Positions 27,397 to 35,181 of a stretch of DNA of 64,000 nt are shown here, piece by piece. Positions within the stretch are counted from its first letter, which is position 1. Each line of letters opens with the position of its first letter. This DNA is from Nocardia otitidiscaviarum NBRC 14405 (GTDB lineage Bacteria > Actinomycetota > Actinomycetes > Mycobacteriales > Mycobacteriaceae): the NCBI RefSeq assembly GCF_000308635.1, contig NZ_BAGD01000065.1, positions 1 through 64,000 of the forward strand, in the 5' to 3' direction. Made by a program: the position numbers and the translations under genes. Below the pieces are notes generated by a model that saw only the letters and a program-made list of their open reading frames with translations, made no database searches and was not told the DNA's origin.

Positions 27397-27496
27397 TAAT
27401 GGCGGTCACATCGCGCTGTCAATGTCGGCTGTCCAGGTCGGCGACACTCGCCGTTCACGTTTTGACCCTCCCCGGCCCGGTACCCATACTGATCGC

Positions 27497-28174
27497 GTGA
27501 CGGTCGAAGAAGGACAGGTGCAGCGCATCGGCGCTACCGAAGCGGTCTTTCGACGGCTCAAGAGCCTCATCCAGGGTGACGAGTACGCCGTCGGCGACCG
27601 GCTGCCCGGAGAACTCGCCCTCGCCAAGGAGTTCGGGGTGAGCCGCCCGGTGGTGCGCGAGGCACTGCACGCGTGCGCGACCCTGGGCCTGACCGAAACC
27701 CATACGGGGCGCGGCACATTCGTCATCTCCAAGAAGGAGAATCCGCGCCTGACCTTCGCGGGCGTCGACGCCGAGGACCTGATCGAGGCGCGACGGCTGG
27801 TGGAGATCCCCACCGCCGGGTACGCCGCGCAGCGCCGCACCGAGGAACAGCTGCGCCACCTGTTCGACATCCTCGACCATCTGGCGAACGCCACCGACGA
27901 CCGCGAATGGGTGCGCTACGACGGTGAACTGCATACCGCCATCGCCGCCGCCAGCGGGAACACCATGCTCACCACCTTCGTGGCCGACACCCGCAGCGCC
28001 CTGGACCTGCAATCGGAATTCCTCAACCTCACCCAGGACCGCCGCACCGACTCCGATCGCGAACACGAGGCCATCGTCCGCGCCATCGAGGCCCGCTCCG
28101 CCGACGCCGCCCGCGCCGCCATGACCGAGCACCTGGAACGGGTGGCCGACACCATCGCCCGCATCGGCGACTGA
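27497..28174 (+). CDS. GntR/FadR-subfamily regulator
   Basis: A 225-aa regulator, GTG start at 27497. The N-terminal winged helix is typical GntR: GDRLPGELALAKEFGVSRPV followed by VREALHACATLGLTETHTGR. The C-terminal FCD domain (about 95-215) has the His/Asp metal-site pattern in RYDGELHTAIAAASGN and SDREHEAIVRAIEARSADA. It is divergent from the asparagine permease-asparaginase-aspartase operon with a dyad between, so I infer it senses an asparagine/aspartate-pathway metabolite or dicarboxylate. Confidence 0.9.
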   Translation: MTVEEGQVQRIGATEAVFRRLKSLIQGDEYAVGDRLPGELALAKEFGVSRPVVREALHACATLGLTETHTGRGTFVISKKENPRLTFAGVDAEDLIEARRLVEIPTAGYAAQRRTEEQLRHLFDILDHLANATDDREWVRYDGELHTAIAAASGNTMLTTFVADTRSALDLQSEFLNLTQDRRTDSDREHEAIVRAIEARSADAARAAMTEHLERVADTIARIGD

Positions 28175-28287
28175 TCGATAACCGGCGGTCTTCCGCCCGA
28201 TTACCCACGCGCATCGTGCCGCGGCACACACCCCGCCCCCGGTTTCGGTGAACGCCCGGCGACCGGCATGCCGGGTAGTCTGGACAT

Positions 28288-28319
28288 TTGGTCACCGCAG
28301 AGTTCGCTCATTGGTAACC
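28288..28319. promoter_or_regulatory. TTGGTCACC / TTGGTAACC direct repeat upstream of the Pls-like gene
   Basis: Nearly identical 9-mers at 28288-28296 and 28311-28319, start-to-start distance 23 bases (about two helical turns), 41 bases upstream of the synthetase start. Direct repeats of this spacing often bind activators. No regulator is adjacent except the upstream FadR-type gene. Confidence 0.35.
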
Positions 28320-28359
28320 CAAGTGTGAAACAACGAATGCCGAAACGTTGGGGAGTGCT

Positions 28360-31300
28360 GTGAGAGGTGGTCAGGGCGTGATGCCGCAGCCGGATACGGA
28401 TACCGCGGTGGGTGTGAACCCGATGCTGCGGGCCACGCTCGCACCGCCGGCTCGCACCCTGGTCGACATCCTGGCCGCCACCGCCCTGGCCCACCCCGAC
28501 GCCCCCGCCGTCGACGACGGCGAGGCGGTGCTCAGCTACGCCGAACTGCTGGGCGAGGTCGACGCCACCGTGGCGCGACTGGCGGCGGCGGGCGTGCGCG
28601 CCGGTGATCGCGTCGGCGTACGCATGCCCTCGGGCACCCGCGACCTCTACGTCACCATCCTCGCCGTCCTGTACGCCGGCGCCGCCTACGTCCCGGTCGA
28701 CGCCGACGATCCGGACGAGCGGGCCCGCCTGGTCTTCGGCGAGGCCCGGGTCAGCGCGATCGTCACCGCCGCCGGAATCGAAAGCACCGGCACGGCAGCG
28801 GATTCGCCTGCGGCCGCACCGCCCACGGCCACCACTCACCCGGCAGCACCGGCACGGCCCGAAGGTTCGGCCACCACGGGTCCGGCCGCCGTGGCCGCAG
28901 GGGCGACAGCGACCGCGTCGGCGAGCACGAGCACGACAAGCACGATGGCCACCCACTCGGCGAGTTCGGCCGGGGTGGGCAGCGCCTCGACCCGAGCTGC
29001 GGAGGCAACCGGTGTGGGCGACGTCCGCCCGGCGAGCTCGGTCGCGGCACCCCTGCCCGAGGACGACGCCTGGATCATCTTCACCTCGGGGTCCACGGGA
29101 ACGCCGAAGGGTGTCGCGGTGACGCATCGCAACGCGGCCGCGTTCGTGGACGCCGAGGCGCGGATGTTCCTGCGGGACGCGCCGATCGGGCCGGGTGATC
29201 GGGTGCTGGCCGGACTGTCGGTCGCCTTCGACGCCTCGTGCGAGGAGATGTGGCTGGCGTGGCGGCACGGTGCGTGCCTGGTGCCCGCACCGCGCGCGCT
29301 GGTGCGCACCGGCGCGGATCTGGGGCCGTGGCTGGTGCGCCGCGAGATCAGCATCGTGTCCACCGTCCCGACGCTGGCGGCCACCTGGCCCGCGGAGGCG
29401 CTGGATTCGGTGCGGCTGCTCATCTTCGGCGGCGAGGCGGTGCCGCCGGAGCTGGCGGAACGGCTGGCCGGGAACGGGTCCGGGGAGCGCGATACGACCC
29501 GCGAGGTGTGGAACACCTACGGCCCCACCGAGGCCACCGTGGTGGCCTGCGGCGCCCTGCTCGACGGTTCCTTCCCGGTGCGCATCGGCCTGCCGCTGGA
29601 CGGCTGGGATCTGACCGTCGTGGACGGGGCCGGAAATCCGGTGGGCGAGGGCGAATCCGGGGAGCTCGTCATCGGCGGCGTCGGGCTGGCGCGCTATCTG
29701 GATCCGGCCAAGGACGCGGAGAAGTACGCGCCGCTCCCCTCGCTCGGCTGGGAACGCGCCTACCGCAGTGGCGATCTGGTGCGCAACGACCGCGCGGGCC
29801 TGGTCTTCCTGGGGCGCGCGGACGATCAGATCAAACTCGGCGGCCGCCGGATCGAACTGGGTGAGATCGACAATGCCCTACAGCACCTGCCCGGGGTGAC
29901 GGGCGCGGCCGCCGCCATCCGTACCACCAAGGCGGGCAACAAGATCCTGGTCGGCTACTTGACCGGACCGACCGCCGACTACGATATGGCAGCCGCCAGA
30001 GCCCAACTGACCGAGCGGCTTCCGGCCCCGCTGGTCCCCCGCCTGGCCGTGGTCGCCGATATGCCCACCCGCACCTCCGGCAAGGTGGACCGGGACGCAC
30101 TGCCCTGGCCGCTGCCCAAGGCCACCGCCGATCCGGCCGATTCGGGGCTGTCCGCGACCGAGCGATGGGTGGCCGGTCTCTGGGACTCCATTCTCGGAGC
30201 CGAGGTCAGCGACCACACCTCCGACTTCTTCGATCTGGGCGGCGGCTCACTGGCCGCCGCACAACTGGTGGCCGCCCTGCGCGAACGCCACCCGCGCGTC
30301 ACCGTCGCCGACCTCTACGACCATCCCCGCCTGGGCGCGCTGGCCGCCTTCCTCGACGACAGCGCCCCCGCCGACGCGGTGCGGGAGCGGGTCGTGCACC
30401 CGGTGCCGCTGCCCGCCCAGCTGTTCCAGGTGCTGGCCACCGTTCCGCTCACCACGCTCACCGGCCTGCAGTGGCTCACCTGGCTGGGCATCGTCGGCAA
30501 TATCGCCGCCTGGTCCGGCTCGCTGCCGTGGCTGCCGCACCTGTCGTGGTGGTGGGCCCTGGTCGCCTTCCTGCTGTTCATCTCCCCGCCCGGCCGCATG
30601 CTGCTGTGCGTGGCCGGTTCCCGGCTGCTGCTGCGCGGCGTGGCGCCGGGCAGTTATCCGCGCGGTGGCGGCGTCCATCTGCGGCTGTGGACCGCGGTGC
30701 GGCTGTCCGAGGCCAGCGGTGCGGAGAACCTGTCCGGCGCACCGTGGATGGTGCCGTTCGCGCGCGCCCTCGGTGCGAAGATCGGCAAGGGCGTCGACCT
30801 GCACACCCTGCCGCCGGTGACCGGCATGCTGGAACTCGGCGACGGATGCAGCGTCGAACCCGAGGTGGATCTGTCCGGCTACTGGATCGACGGCGATGTG
30901 GTGCATATCGGCCCGATCGTCATCGGGCCGGGTGCGGTGGTGGGCGCGCGCTCGATCCTGTTGCCGGGAAGCAGGATCGGCAAGCGGGCCGAGATCGCGC
31001 CGGGTTCGGCGGTGTCGGGCAAGGTGAAGGCCGAACAGGAGTGGGCGGGCTCCCCCGCGGTGAAGGTCGGCAAGGCGCGGCACCGCTGGCCCGACCACGC
31101 CCCCGCCCGCGCCGCGCACTGGGTGGCGATCTTCGGCATCACCTCCATGGTGCTGGCGGCGGTGCCGATCCTCGGGCTGGCCACGGGCGGCGCGTTCATC
31201 GCCTGGTGCATTCGCGACACCCCCACCCTGACCGCCGGGCTCGGCCGCGCTGTCGCCGTGCTGCCGGTCGCCACCCTGCTGAGTCTGGGCGTGTACGCGG

Positions 31301-32514
31301 CGGTGACCATCCTCGCGGTCCGCCTGTTCGGCATCGGGCTGCGGGAGGGCTACCACCCGGTGCGCAGCCGGATCGGCTGGCAGGCGTGGGCCACCGAACG
31401 CCTGCTGGACTCCGCCCGCACCTTCCTGTTCCCGCTCTACGCCAGCCTGCTGACCCCGATCTGGCTGCGCCTGCTCGGCGCCAAGGTCGGCAAACGGGTG
31501 GAGGCGTCCACGGTGCTGCTGCTGCCCAAGTTCACCACCGTCGCCGACGGCGCGTTCCTGGCCGACGACACCATGATCGCCAGTTACGAACTCGGCGGCG
31601 GCTGGCTGCGCATCGGCGAGGCCAAGGTCGGCAAGCGCGCCTTCCTCGGCAATTCCGGGATGACCGCGCCCGGCCGGCGGGTGCCCAAGAACGGCCTGGT
31701 CGCGGTGCTCTCGGCCGCACCCTCCAAGGCCAAGGCGGGGTCGTCGTGGCTGGGCAGTCCGCCGGTGCGGTTGCGCCGGGCCGCCGAGAACGCCGATACC
31801 GCACGCACTTTCGATCCCCCGCCGCGCCTGCGCCTGGCCCGCGCGGTGGTGGAGTCCTGCCGCCTGATCCCGGTGCTGGTGACCTTCGCCATCGGTCTCG
31901 GCGTGCTGTTCACCCTGGCGTGGCTCGCCCGCACCCTGGGCCATCTGCCCGCCGCGCTGCTGAGCGGACTGGTGCTGATGGCGGCGGGCGCGGTCGCCGG
32001 AGTCGCCTCCGTGGTGGCGAAATGGCTGCTGGTGGGGCGGATTCGGGCCGAGGAGCATCCGCTGTGGAGTTCGTTCGTGTGGCGCAACGAGGTCGCCGAC
32101 ACCTTCGTCGAACATGTCGCCGCGCCCTGGTTCGCCCGCGCGGCGACCGGTACGCCCGTACTCAATCTCTGGTTGCGCGGACTCGGCGCGACCATCGGGC
32201 GCGGGGTATGGTGCGAGTCCTATTGGCTCCCGGAGGCGGATCTGGTGACACTCGGTGACGGCGCGACGGTGGAACGGGGCTGCGTGGTGCAGACCCACCT
32301 GTTCCACGACCGCATCATGGCCATGGACACCGTGACCCTGCACGCCGGAGCGACTCTCGGCCCGCACTGCGTGGCCCTGCCCGCCGCCGTCATCGGCGCG
32401 GGCGCGACCATCGGCCCGGCCTCGCTGGTCATGCGCGGCGACAGCGTGCCGCCGTCCACCCGGTGGTGGGGCAATCCGATCGCGCCGTGGCCGGGTGCGG
32501 AAGCGGCGCGATGA
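28360..32514 (+). CDS. Pls/PosA-type nonribosomal poly(amino acid) synthetase
   Basis: A roughly 1384-aa membrane NRPS with the plan of epsilon-poly-L-lysine synthetase: adenylation domain (about 25-585), carrier protein (595-670, DFFDLGGGSL with S630), then three related C-terminal domains interleaved with six membrane helices, and no condensation or thioesterase domain of the usual kind. A3 is IFTSGSTGTPKG, A5 NTYGPTEATV, A8 GRADDQIKLGGRRIELGEID, A10 TSGKVDRDAL. Aligned by eye to GrsA, the specificity residues read D-A-E-S-I-G-T-V-V-K, close to the lysine code I remember. A 94-residue Ala/Thr/Ser stretch (139-232) interrupts the A domain before A3. I chose GTG 28360 after GGGGAG; ATG 28381 is possible. 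The product is inferred to be an isopeptide-linked lysine polymer or oligomer. Confidence 0.87.
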   Translation: MRGGQGVMPQPDTDTAVGVNPMLRATLAPPARTLVDILAATALAHPDAPAVDDGEAVLSYAELLGEVDATVARLAAAGVRAGDRVGVRMPSGTRDLYVTILAVLYAGAAYVPVDADDPDERARLVFGEARVSAIVTAAGIESTGTAADSPAAAPPTATTHPAAPARPEGSATTGPAAVAAGATATASASTSTTSTMATHSASSAGVGSASTRAAEATGVGDVRPASSVAAPLPEDDAWIIFTSGSTGTPKGVAVTHRNAAAFVDAEARMFLRDAPIGPGDRVLAGLSVAFDASCEEMWLAWRHGACLVPAPRALVRTGADLGPWLVRREISIVSTVPTLAATWPAEALDSVRLLIFGGEAVPPELAERLAGNGSGERDTTREVWNTYGPTEATVVACGALLDGSFPVRIGLPLDGWDLTVVDGAGNPVGEGESGELVIGGVGLARYLDPAKDAEKYAPLPSLGWERAYRSGDLVRNDRAGLVFLGRADDQIKLGGRRIELGEIDNALQHLPGVTGAAAAIRTTKAGNKILVGYLTGPTADYDMAAARAQLTERLPAPLVPRLAVVADMPTRTSGKVDRDALPWPLPKATADPADSGLSATERWVAGLWDSILGAEVSDHTSDFFDLGGGSLAAAQLVAALRERHPRVTVADLYDHPRLGALAAFLDDSAPADAVRERVVHPVPLPAQLFQVLATVPLTTLTGLQWLTWLGIVGNIAAWSGSLPWLPHLSWWWALVAFLLFISPPGRMLLCVAGSRLLLRGVAPGSYPRGGGVHLRLWTAVRLSEASGAENLSGAPWMVPFARALGAKIGKGVDLHTLPPVTGMLELGDGCSVEPEVDLSGYWIDGDVVHIGPIVIGPGAVVGARSILLPGSRIGKRAEIAPGSAVSGKVKAEQEWAGSPAVKVGKARHRWPDHAPARAAHWVAIFGITSMVLAAVPILGLATGGAFIAWCIRDTPTLTAGLGRAVAVLPVATLLSLGVYAAVTILAVRLFGIGLREGYHPVRSRIGWQAWATERLLDSARTFLFPLYASLLTPIWLRLLGAKVGKRVEASTVLLLPKFTTVADGAFLADDTMIASYELGGGWLRIGEAKVGKRAFLGNSGMTAPGRRVPKNGLVAVLSAAPSKAKAGSSWLGSPPVRLRRAAENADTARTFDPPPRLRLARAVVESCRLIPVLVTFAIGLGVLFTLAWLARTLGHLPAALLSGLVLMAAGAVAGVASVVAKWLLVGRIRAEEHPLWSSFVWRNEVADTFVEHVAAPWFARAATGTPVLNLWLRGLGATIGRGVWCESYWLPEADLVTLGDGATVERGCVVQTHLFHDRIMAMDTVTLHAGATLGPHCVALPAAVIGAGATIGPASLVMRGDSVPPSTRWWGNPIAPWPGAEAAR

Positions 32515-33848
32515 TCCGCGACAAGTTCTACGAGGATCCGATCGACGACTACCTGCCGCAGAACGGCAATCGTGGTTACCGGGTGTCGCGCTACGAACTG
32601 GAACTGGTCTACAAGGTCGCCAGCAACCGGCTGGCGGGGCGCGCGGCCATCACCGCCGTCACCACCGGGGTGCGGGATCGGTTCGCGCTGGACCTGTCCC
32701 AGGCGCTGAGTGTGTCCAAGGTGTTCGTCAACGGCTCGAAGGCGGCGAAGTACAGTCACCAGCGCGGCAAGCTGACGATCACACCACAGCAGAAGATTCC
32801 CTCCGGCGGTGCGCTGCACCTGGTGGTCCAGTACGCGGGGGTGCCGAAACCGGTGCGCGGTCCGTGGGGAGAGGTCGGCTGGGAGGAACTGTCGGAGGGT
32901 TCGCTGGTCGCCAGCCAACCCAATGGCGCGGCGTCTTGGTTTCCGTGTGACGATCACCCGAGTTCCAAAGCCAGCTACCAGATTTCGATCACGACGGATT
33001 CGCCGTACTACGCCCTGGCCAACGGCACCCTGGTGCGCAAGCTGACCAAGGCCAGCCAGACCACCTGGGTGTACGAACAACCCGAACCCATGTCCAGCTA
33101 TCTGGCCACCATTCAGATCGGGCACTACCGCAAACAGCGCATCGACGCCCCGCACGGATCCGTGCCCATGCAGGCGGTGCTGCCATCGCGCCTGCGCGCG
33201 GATTTCGACCACGATTTCGCGCGTCAGCCCCGCATGATGGAGGTGTTCACCGAGAAGTTCGGGCCGTACCCGTTCGCGGGCTACACCGTCGTCGTCACCG
33301 ATGACGAACTGGAGATTCCCATCGAGGCCCAGGGCATCTCGGTATTCGGGGCCAACCATTGCGATGGGCGGCGTGGCTCCGAGCGCCTCGTCGCCCACGA
33401 ACTGGCCCACCAATGGTTCGGCAACAGCCTCACCATTCGCCGGTGGCGCGATATCTGGCTGCACGAGGGATTCGCCTGTTACGCCGAATGGATCTGGTCC
33501 GAGGCCGCCGACGGCCCCACGGCCGATCAGCTCGCCCGCGCCGCCCGCCACAATCTGGCCCGCGAACCGCAAGACATTCGCGTCGGCGATCCCGGTCCCA
33601 CCCGCATGTTCGACGATCGCGTCTACAAACGCGGTGCGCTCACCCTGCACGCCCTGCGCCTCGAACTGGGTGAGCGCGCCTTCTTCGACCTGTTGCGCGA
33701 GTGGACCTCCCGCTACCGGCACGCCTCGGTCACCACCGACGAATTCACCGATCTGGCAGGGCATTACAGCACGCTGCCGCTGCGCCCGCTCTGGGAGAGC
33801 TGGCTCCACGACGAGCCGCTCCCCCAACTGCCGCCGCACGGAGGTTGA
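32511..33848 (+). CDS. M1-family metallopeptidase coupled to the Pls-like synthetase
   Basis: A 445-aa zinc aminopeptidase-like protein. The zinc site is VAHELAHQWFGNSL with H296, E297, H300, and E319 in WLHEGFACYAEW. The N-terminal beta-sandwich (about 20-200) is M1-like, but the protein lacks the long C-terminal helical domain of PepN. The usual G-A-M-E-N exopeptidase motif is replaced by P-I-E-A-Q-G at 270-275, keeping only the Glu. There is no signal peptide. Its ATG overlaps the synthetase stop (ATGA), so the two are made together; it may trim, release or degrade the synthetase product. Confidence 0.88.
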   Translation: MIRDKFYEDPIDDYLPQNGNRGYRVSRYELELVYKVASNRLAGRAAITAVTTGVRDRFALDLSQALSVSKVFVNGSKAAKYSHQRGKLTITPQQKIPSGGALHLVVQYAGVPKPVRGPWGEVGWEELSEGSLVASQPNGAASWFPCDDHPSSKASYQISITTDSPYYALANGTLVRKLTKASQTTWVYEQPEPMSSYLATIQIGHYRKQRIDAPHGSVPMQAVLPSRLRADFDHDFARQPRMMEVFTEKFGPYPFAGYTVVVTDDELEIPIEAQGISVFGANHCDGRRGSERLVAHELAHQWFGNSLTIRRWRDIWLHEGFACYAEWIWSEAADGPTADQLARAARHNLAREPQDIRVGDPGPTRMFDDRVYKRGALTLHALRLELGERAFFDLLREWTSRYRHASVTTDEFTDLAGHYSTLPLRPLWESWLHDEPLPQLPPHGG

Positions 33849-33858
33849 ACGGTACCGC

Positions 33859-34302
33859 TCAGTTCCAGTCGTCGATCTTGACGTCGTGCGGATCCGGTGC
33901 GCCCTTGCCGGTTTCGACCAGCGACTTCAAACTGAGCAGGAAGACCGCCCACTTGGTGCTGCAGTGGTGCATGAACTCCACCGACTCCTTCCAGCCCTCG
34001 TGGGCGAACAGCACGATGGTATAGTCCCCGGCCGGTTTCAGATTCCAGCGCACATGGGTGCCGACCCATTCCTCCGGCCCCTCGACGACCTCCCACAGCA
34101 CGTGGCGGTCCGGGTCCAGATCGCGCACCCGCATATCGAAACCGCCGGCCCCGAACCGGAATTGGAGCAGGCCGCCGATCTCGTCACCGTCTCCGGTGGT
34201 GTCGGTGGTCCACCATCCGGCCAAGCCCTCGGTGGTGGTGAGGGCGGTGTACACCTCGGCTTCCGGTGCGCGGATGCCGACCCGATGCAGGATGTCTACC
34301 AT
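33859..34302 (-). CDS. SRPBCC/AHSA1-like protein
   Basis: A 147-aa START-like (SRPBCC) protein. The N-terminus ILHRVGIRAPEAEVYTALTT plus GLAGWWT is the common AHSA1 opening, followed by alternating beta-strands and the long C-terminal helix VEFMHHCSTKWAVFLLSLKS. These bind hydrophobic ligands or act in stress or chaperone roles; the function here is unknown. Its ATG lies inside the end of the ArsR gene (7-base overlap), third in an SRPBCC-ArsR-SRPBCC operon. Confidence 0.8.
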   Translation of the reverse strand: MVDILHRVGIRAPEAEVYTALTTTEGLAGWWTTDTTGDGDEIGGLLQFRFGAGGFDMRVRDLDPDRHVLWEVVEGPEEWVGTHVRWNLKPAGDYTIVLFAHEGWKESVEFMHHCSTKWAVFLLSLKSLVETGKGAPDPHDVKIDDWN

Positions 34303-34658
34303 TTCTTCGCGTCCTTCGTCTGCTGGATTGCTTCGGCGTGCTGGATTGTTTCGGCGATACGTTTGATGCGCCGGAGCCGGGCATCCCAGGCCGCTCCGAC
34401 CGAGGACAGCTGCGCCACCGCGCGGGCCAGCCGTTCCTCGTCCACCCGGTATCGACGCTCCCGCCCGGCGGCGCTGGCGTGCACCAAGCCGACGCGGTCG
34501 AGAACGCCGAGATGTTTGGCGACGGCCTGCCGGGTCACCGGCAGTTCCTCGCTGAGTCCGGTGGCCGTGCCCTCGCCCGCGGCCAGCAGCAGATCGAGCA
34601 TGCGCCGCCGGGTGGGATCGCCGATGGCCGACCACAGTTCGTCGTCGATGACGGTCAC
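34296..34658 (-). CDS. ArsR-family regulator
   Basis: A 120-aa winged-helix repressor, GTG start overlapping the upstream SRPBCC stop by 4 bases. The HTH is WSAIGDPTRRRMLDLLLA and GLSEELPVTRQAVAKHLGVL, and the wing is AAGRERRYRVDEERLA. No metal-binding Cys cluster is visible, so it belongs to the non-metal ArsR group often found beside SRPBCC genes. Two near-identical 15-base palindromes upstream of the operon are its likely operators. Confidence 0.87.
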   Translation of the reverse strand: MTVIDDELWSAIGDPTRRRMLDLLLAAGEGTATGLSEELPVTRQAVAKHLGVLDRVGLVHASAAGRERRYRVDEERLARAVAQLSSVGAAWDARLRRIKRIAETIQHAEAIQQTKDAKKW

Positions 34659-35119
34659 GGCGCGGACACCAAGCCGGTGACGTACTCCCCGAGTCGGGGG
34701 AGGTAGTAGTCCCAACCGGTGACGTGTTCGCCGTACTCCTGCGCCAATTTCGCTTCCGCCCAGCCCATTTCCCGGAATCCGGTCTCGGTGAGCCGGATCA
34801 GGGTGCCGGAGCCCGACGGCACGAGTTCGAAGGTGACCAGCAGCGAATCCGCGATCTCGTCGGCGGTGCCGTCCGGATAGGACCAGCGGAAGGCGAACAG
34901 GCGCGGCGGGTCGGCCCGAACGACCGTCATGGCCTCGACATGTTCCCGATTCCCCCAGGCGAGTTCGCCGACCGCGCCCGGGGTCGCCTCGAATTCCGCC
35001 TCGTCGCTCCACCACTGGGCCATATGCCGCGGATCGCTGACCACCTCGTACACCACCTCGAGTGTGGCGTCGACGTGTATCTCACGTTCGATGCTGCCGT
35101 ATTCCACAACCACCTCCAT
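34655..35119 (-). CDS. SRPBCC-domain protein
   Basis: A 154-aa START-like protein, first in the SRPBCC-ArsR-SRPBCC operon. It shows EREIHVDATLEVVYEVVSDP and HMAQWWSDEAEFE at the N-terminus and the C-terminal helix MGWAEAKLAQEYGEHVTGWD. I placed the start at ATG 35119, because the 5' sequence just before it is an operator-like palindrome. Ligand and role are unknown. The two SRPBCC genes differ clearly, so this is not a recent duplication. Confidence 0.8.
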   Translation of the reverse strand: MEVVVEYGSIEREIHVDATLEVVYEVVSDPRHMAQWWSDEAEFEATPGAVGELAWGNREHVEAMTVVRADPPRLFAFRWSYPDGTADEIADSLLVTFELVPSGSGTLIRLTETGFREMGWAEAKLAQEYGEHVTGWDYYLPRLGEYVTGLVSAP

Positions 35120-35121
35120 GT

Positions 35122-35181
35122 GCAACCATTAGTTGCACATCACTCTAGAGGTGGACGGCGAATTGCGCAACCGTTGGTTGC
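35122..35181. promoter_or_regulatory. Paired palindromes GCAACCnTTnGTTGC, likely ArsR operators
   Basis: GCAACCATTAGTTGC at 35122-35136 and GCAACCGTTGGTTGC at 35167-35181, two differences only, centres 45 bases apart. They flank the presumed promoter of the SRPBCC-ArsR operon; the distal one abuts the stop of the GT87 gene. The ArsR protein encoded in the operon is the natural candidate ligand (inference). Confidence 0.6.

Noticed and set aside
25853..27409. Start of the asparagine permease at 27409
   Set aside because: The first 33 codons cover the regulatory dyad and look non-coding; ATG 27310 has a good ribosome site and the expected N-terminus.
30247..32367. A 706-codon minus-strand frame inside the Pls-like gene
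   Set aside because: Shadow of the synthetase; the plus-strand frame has all NRPS motifs.
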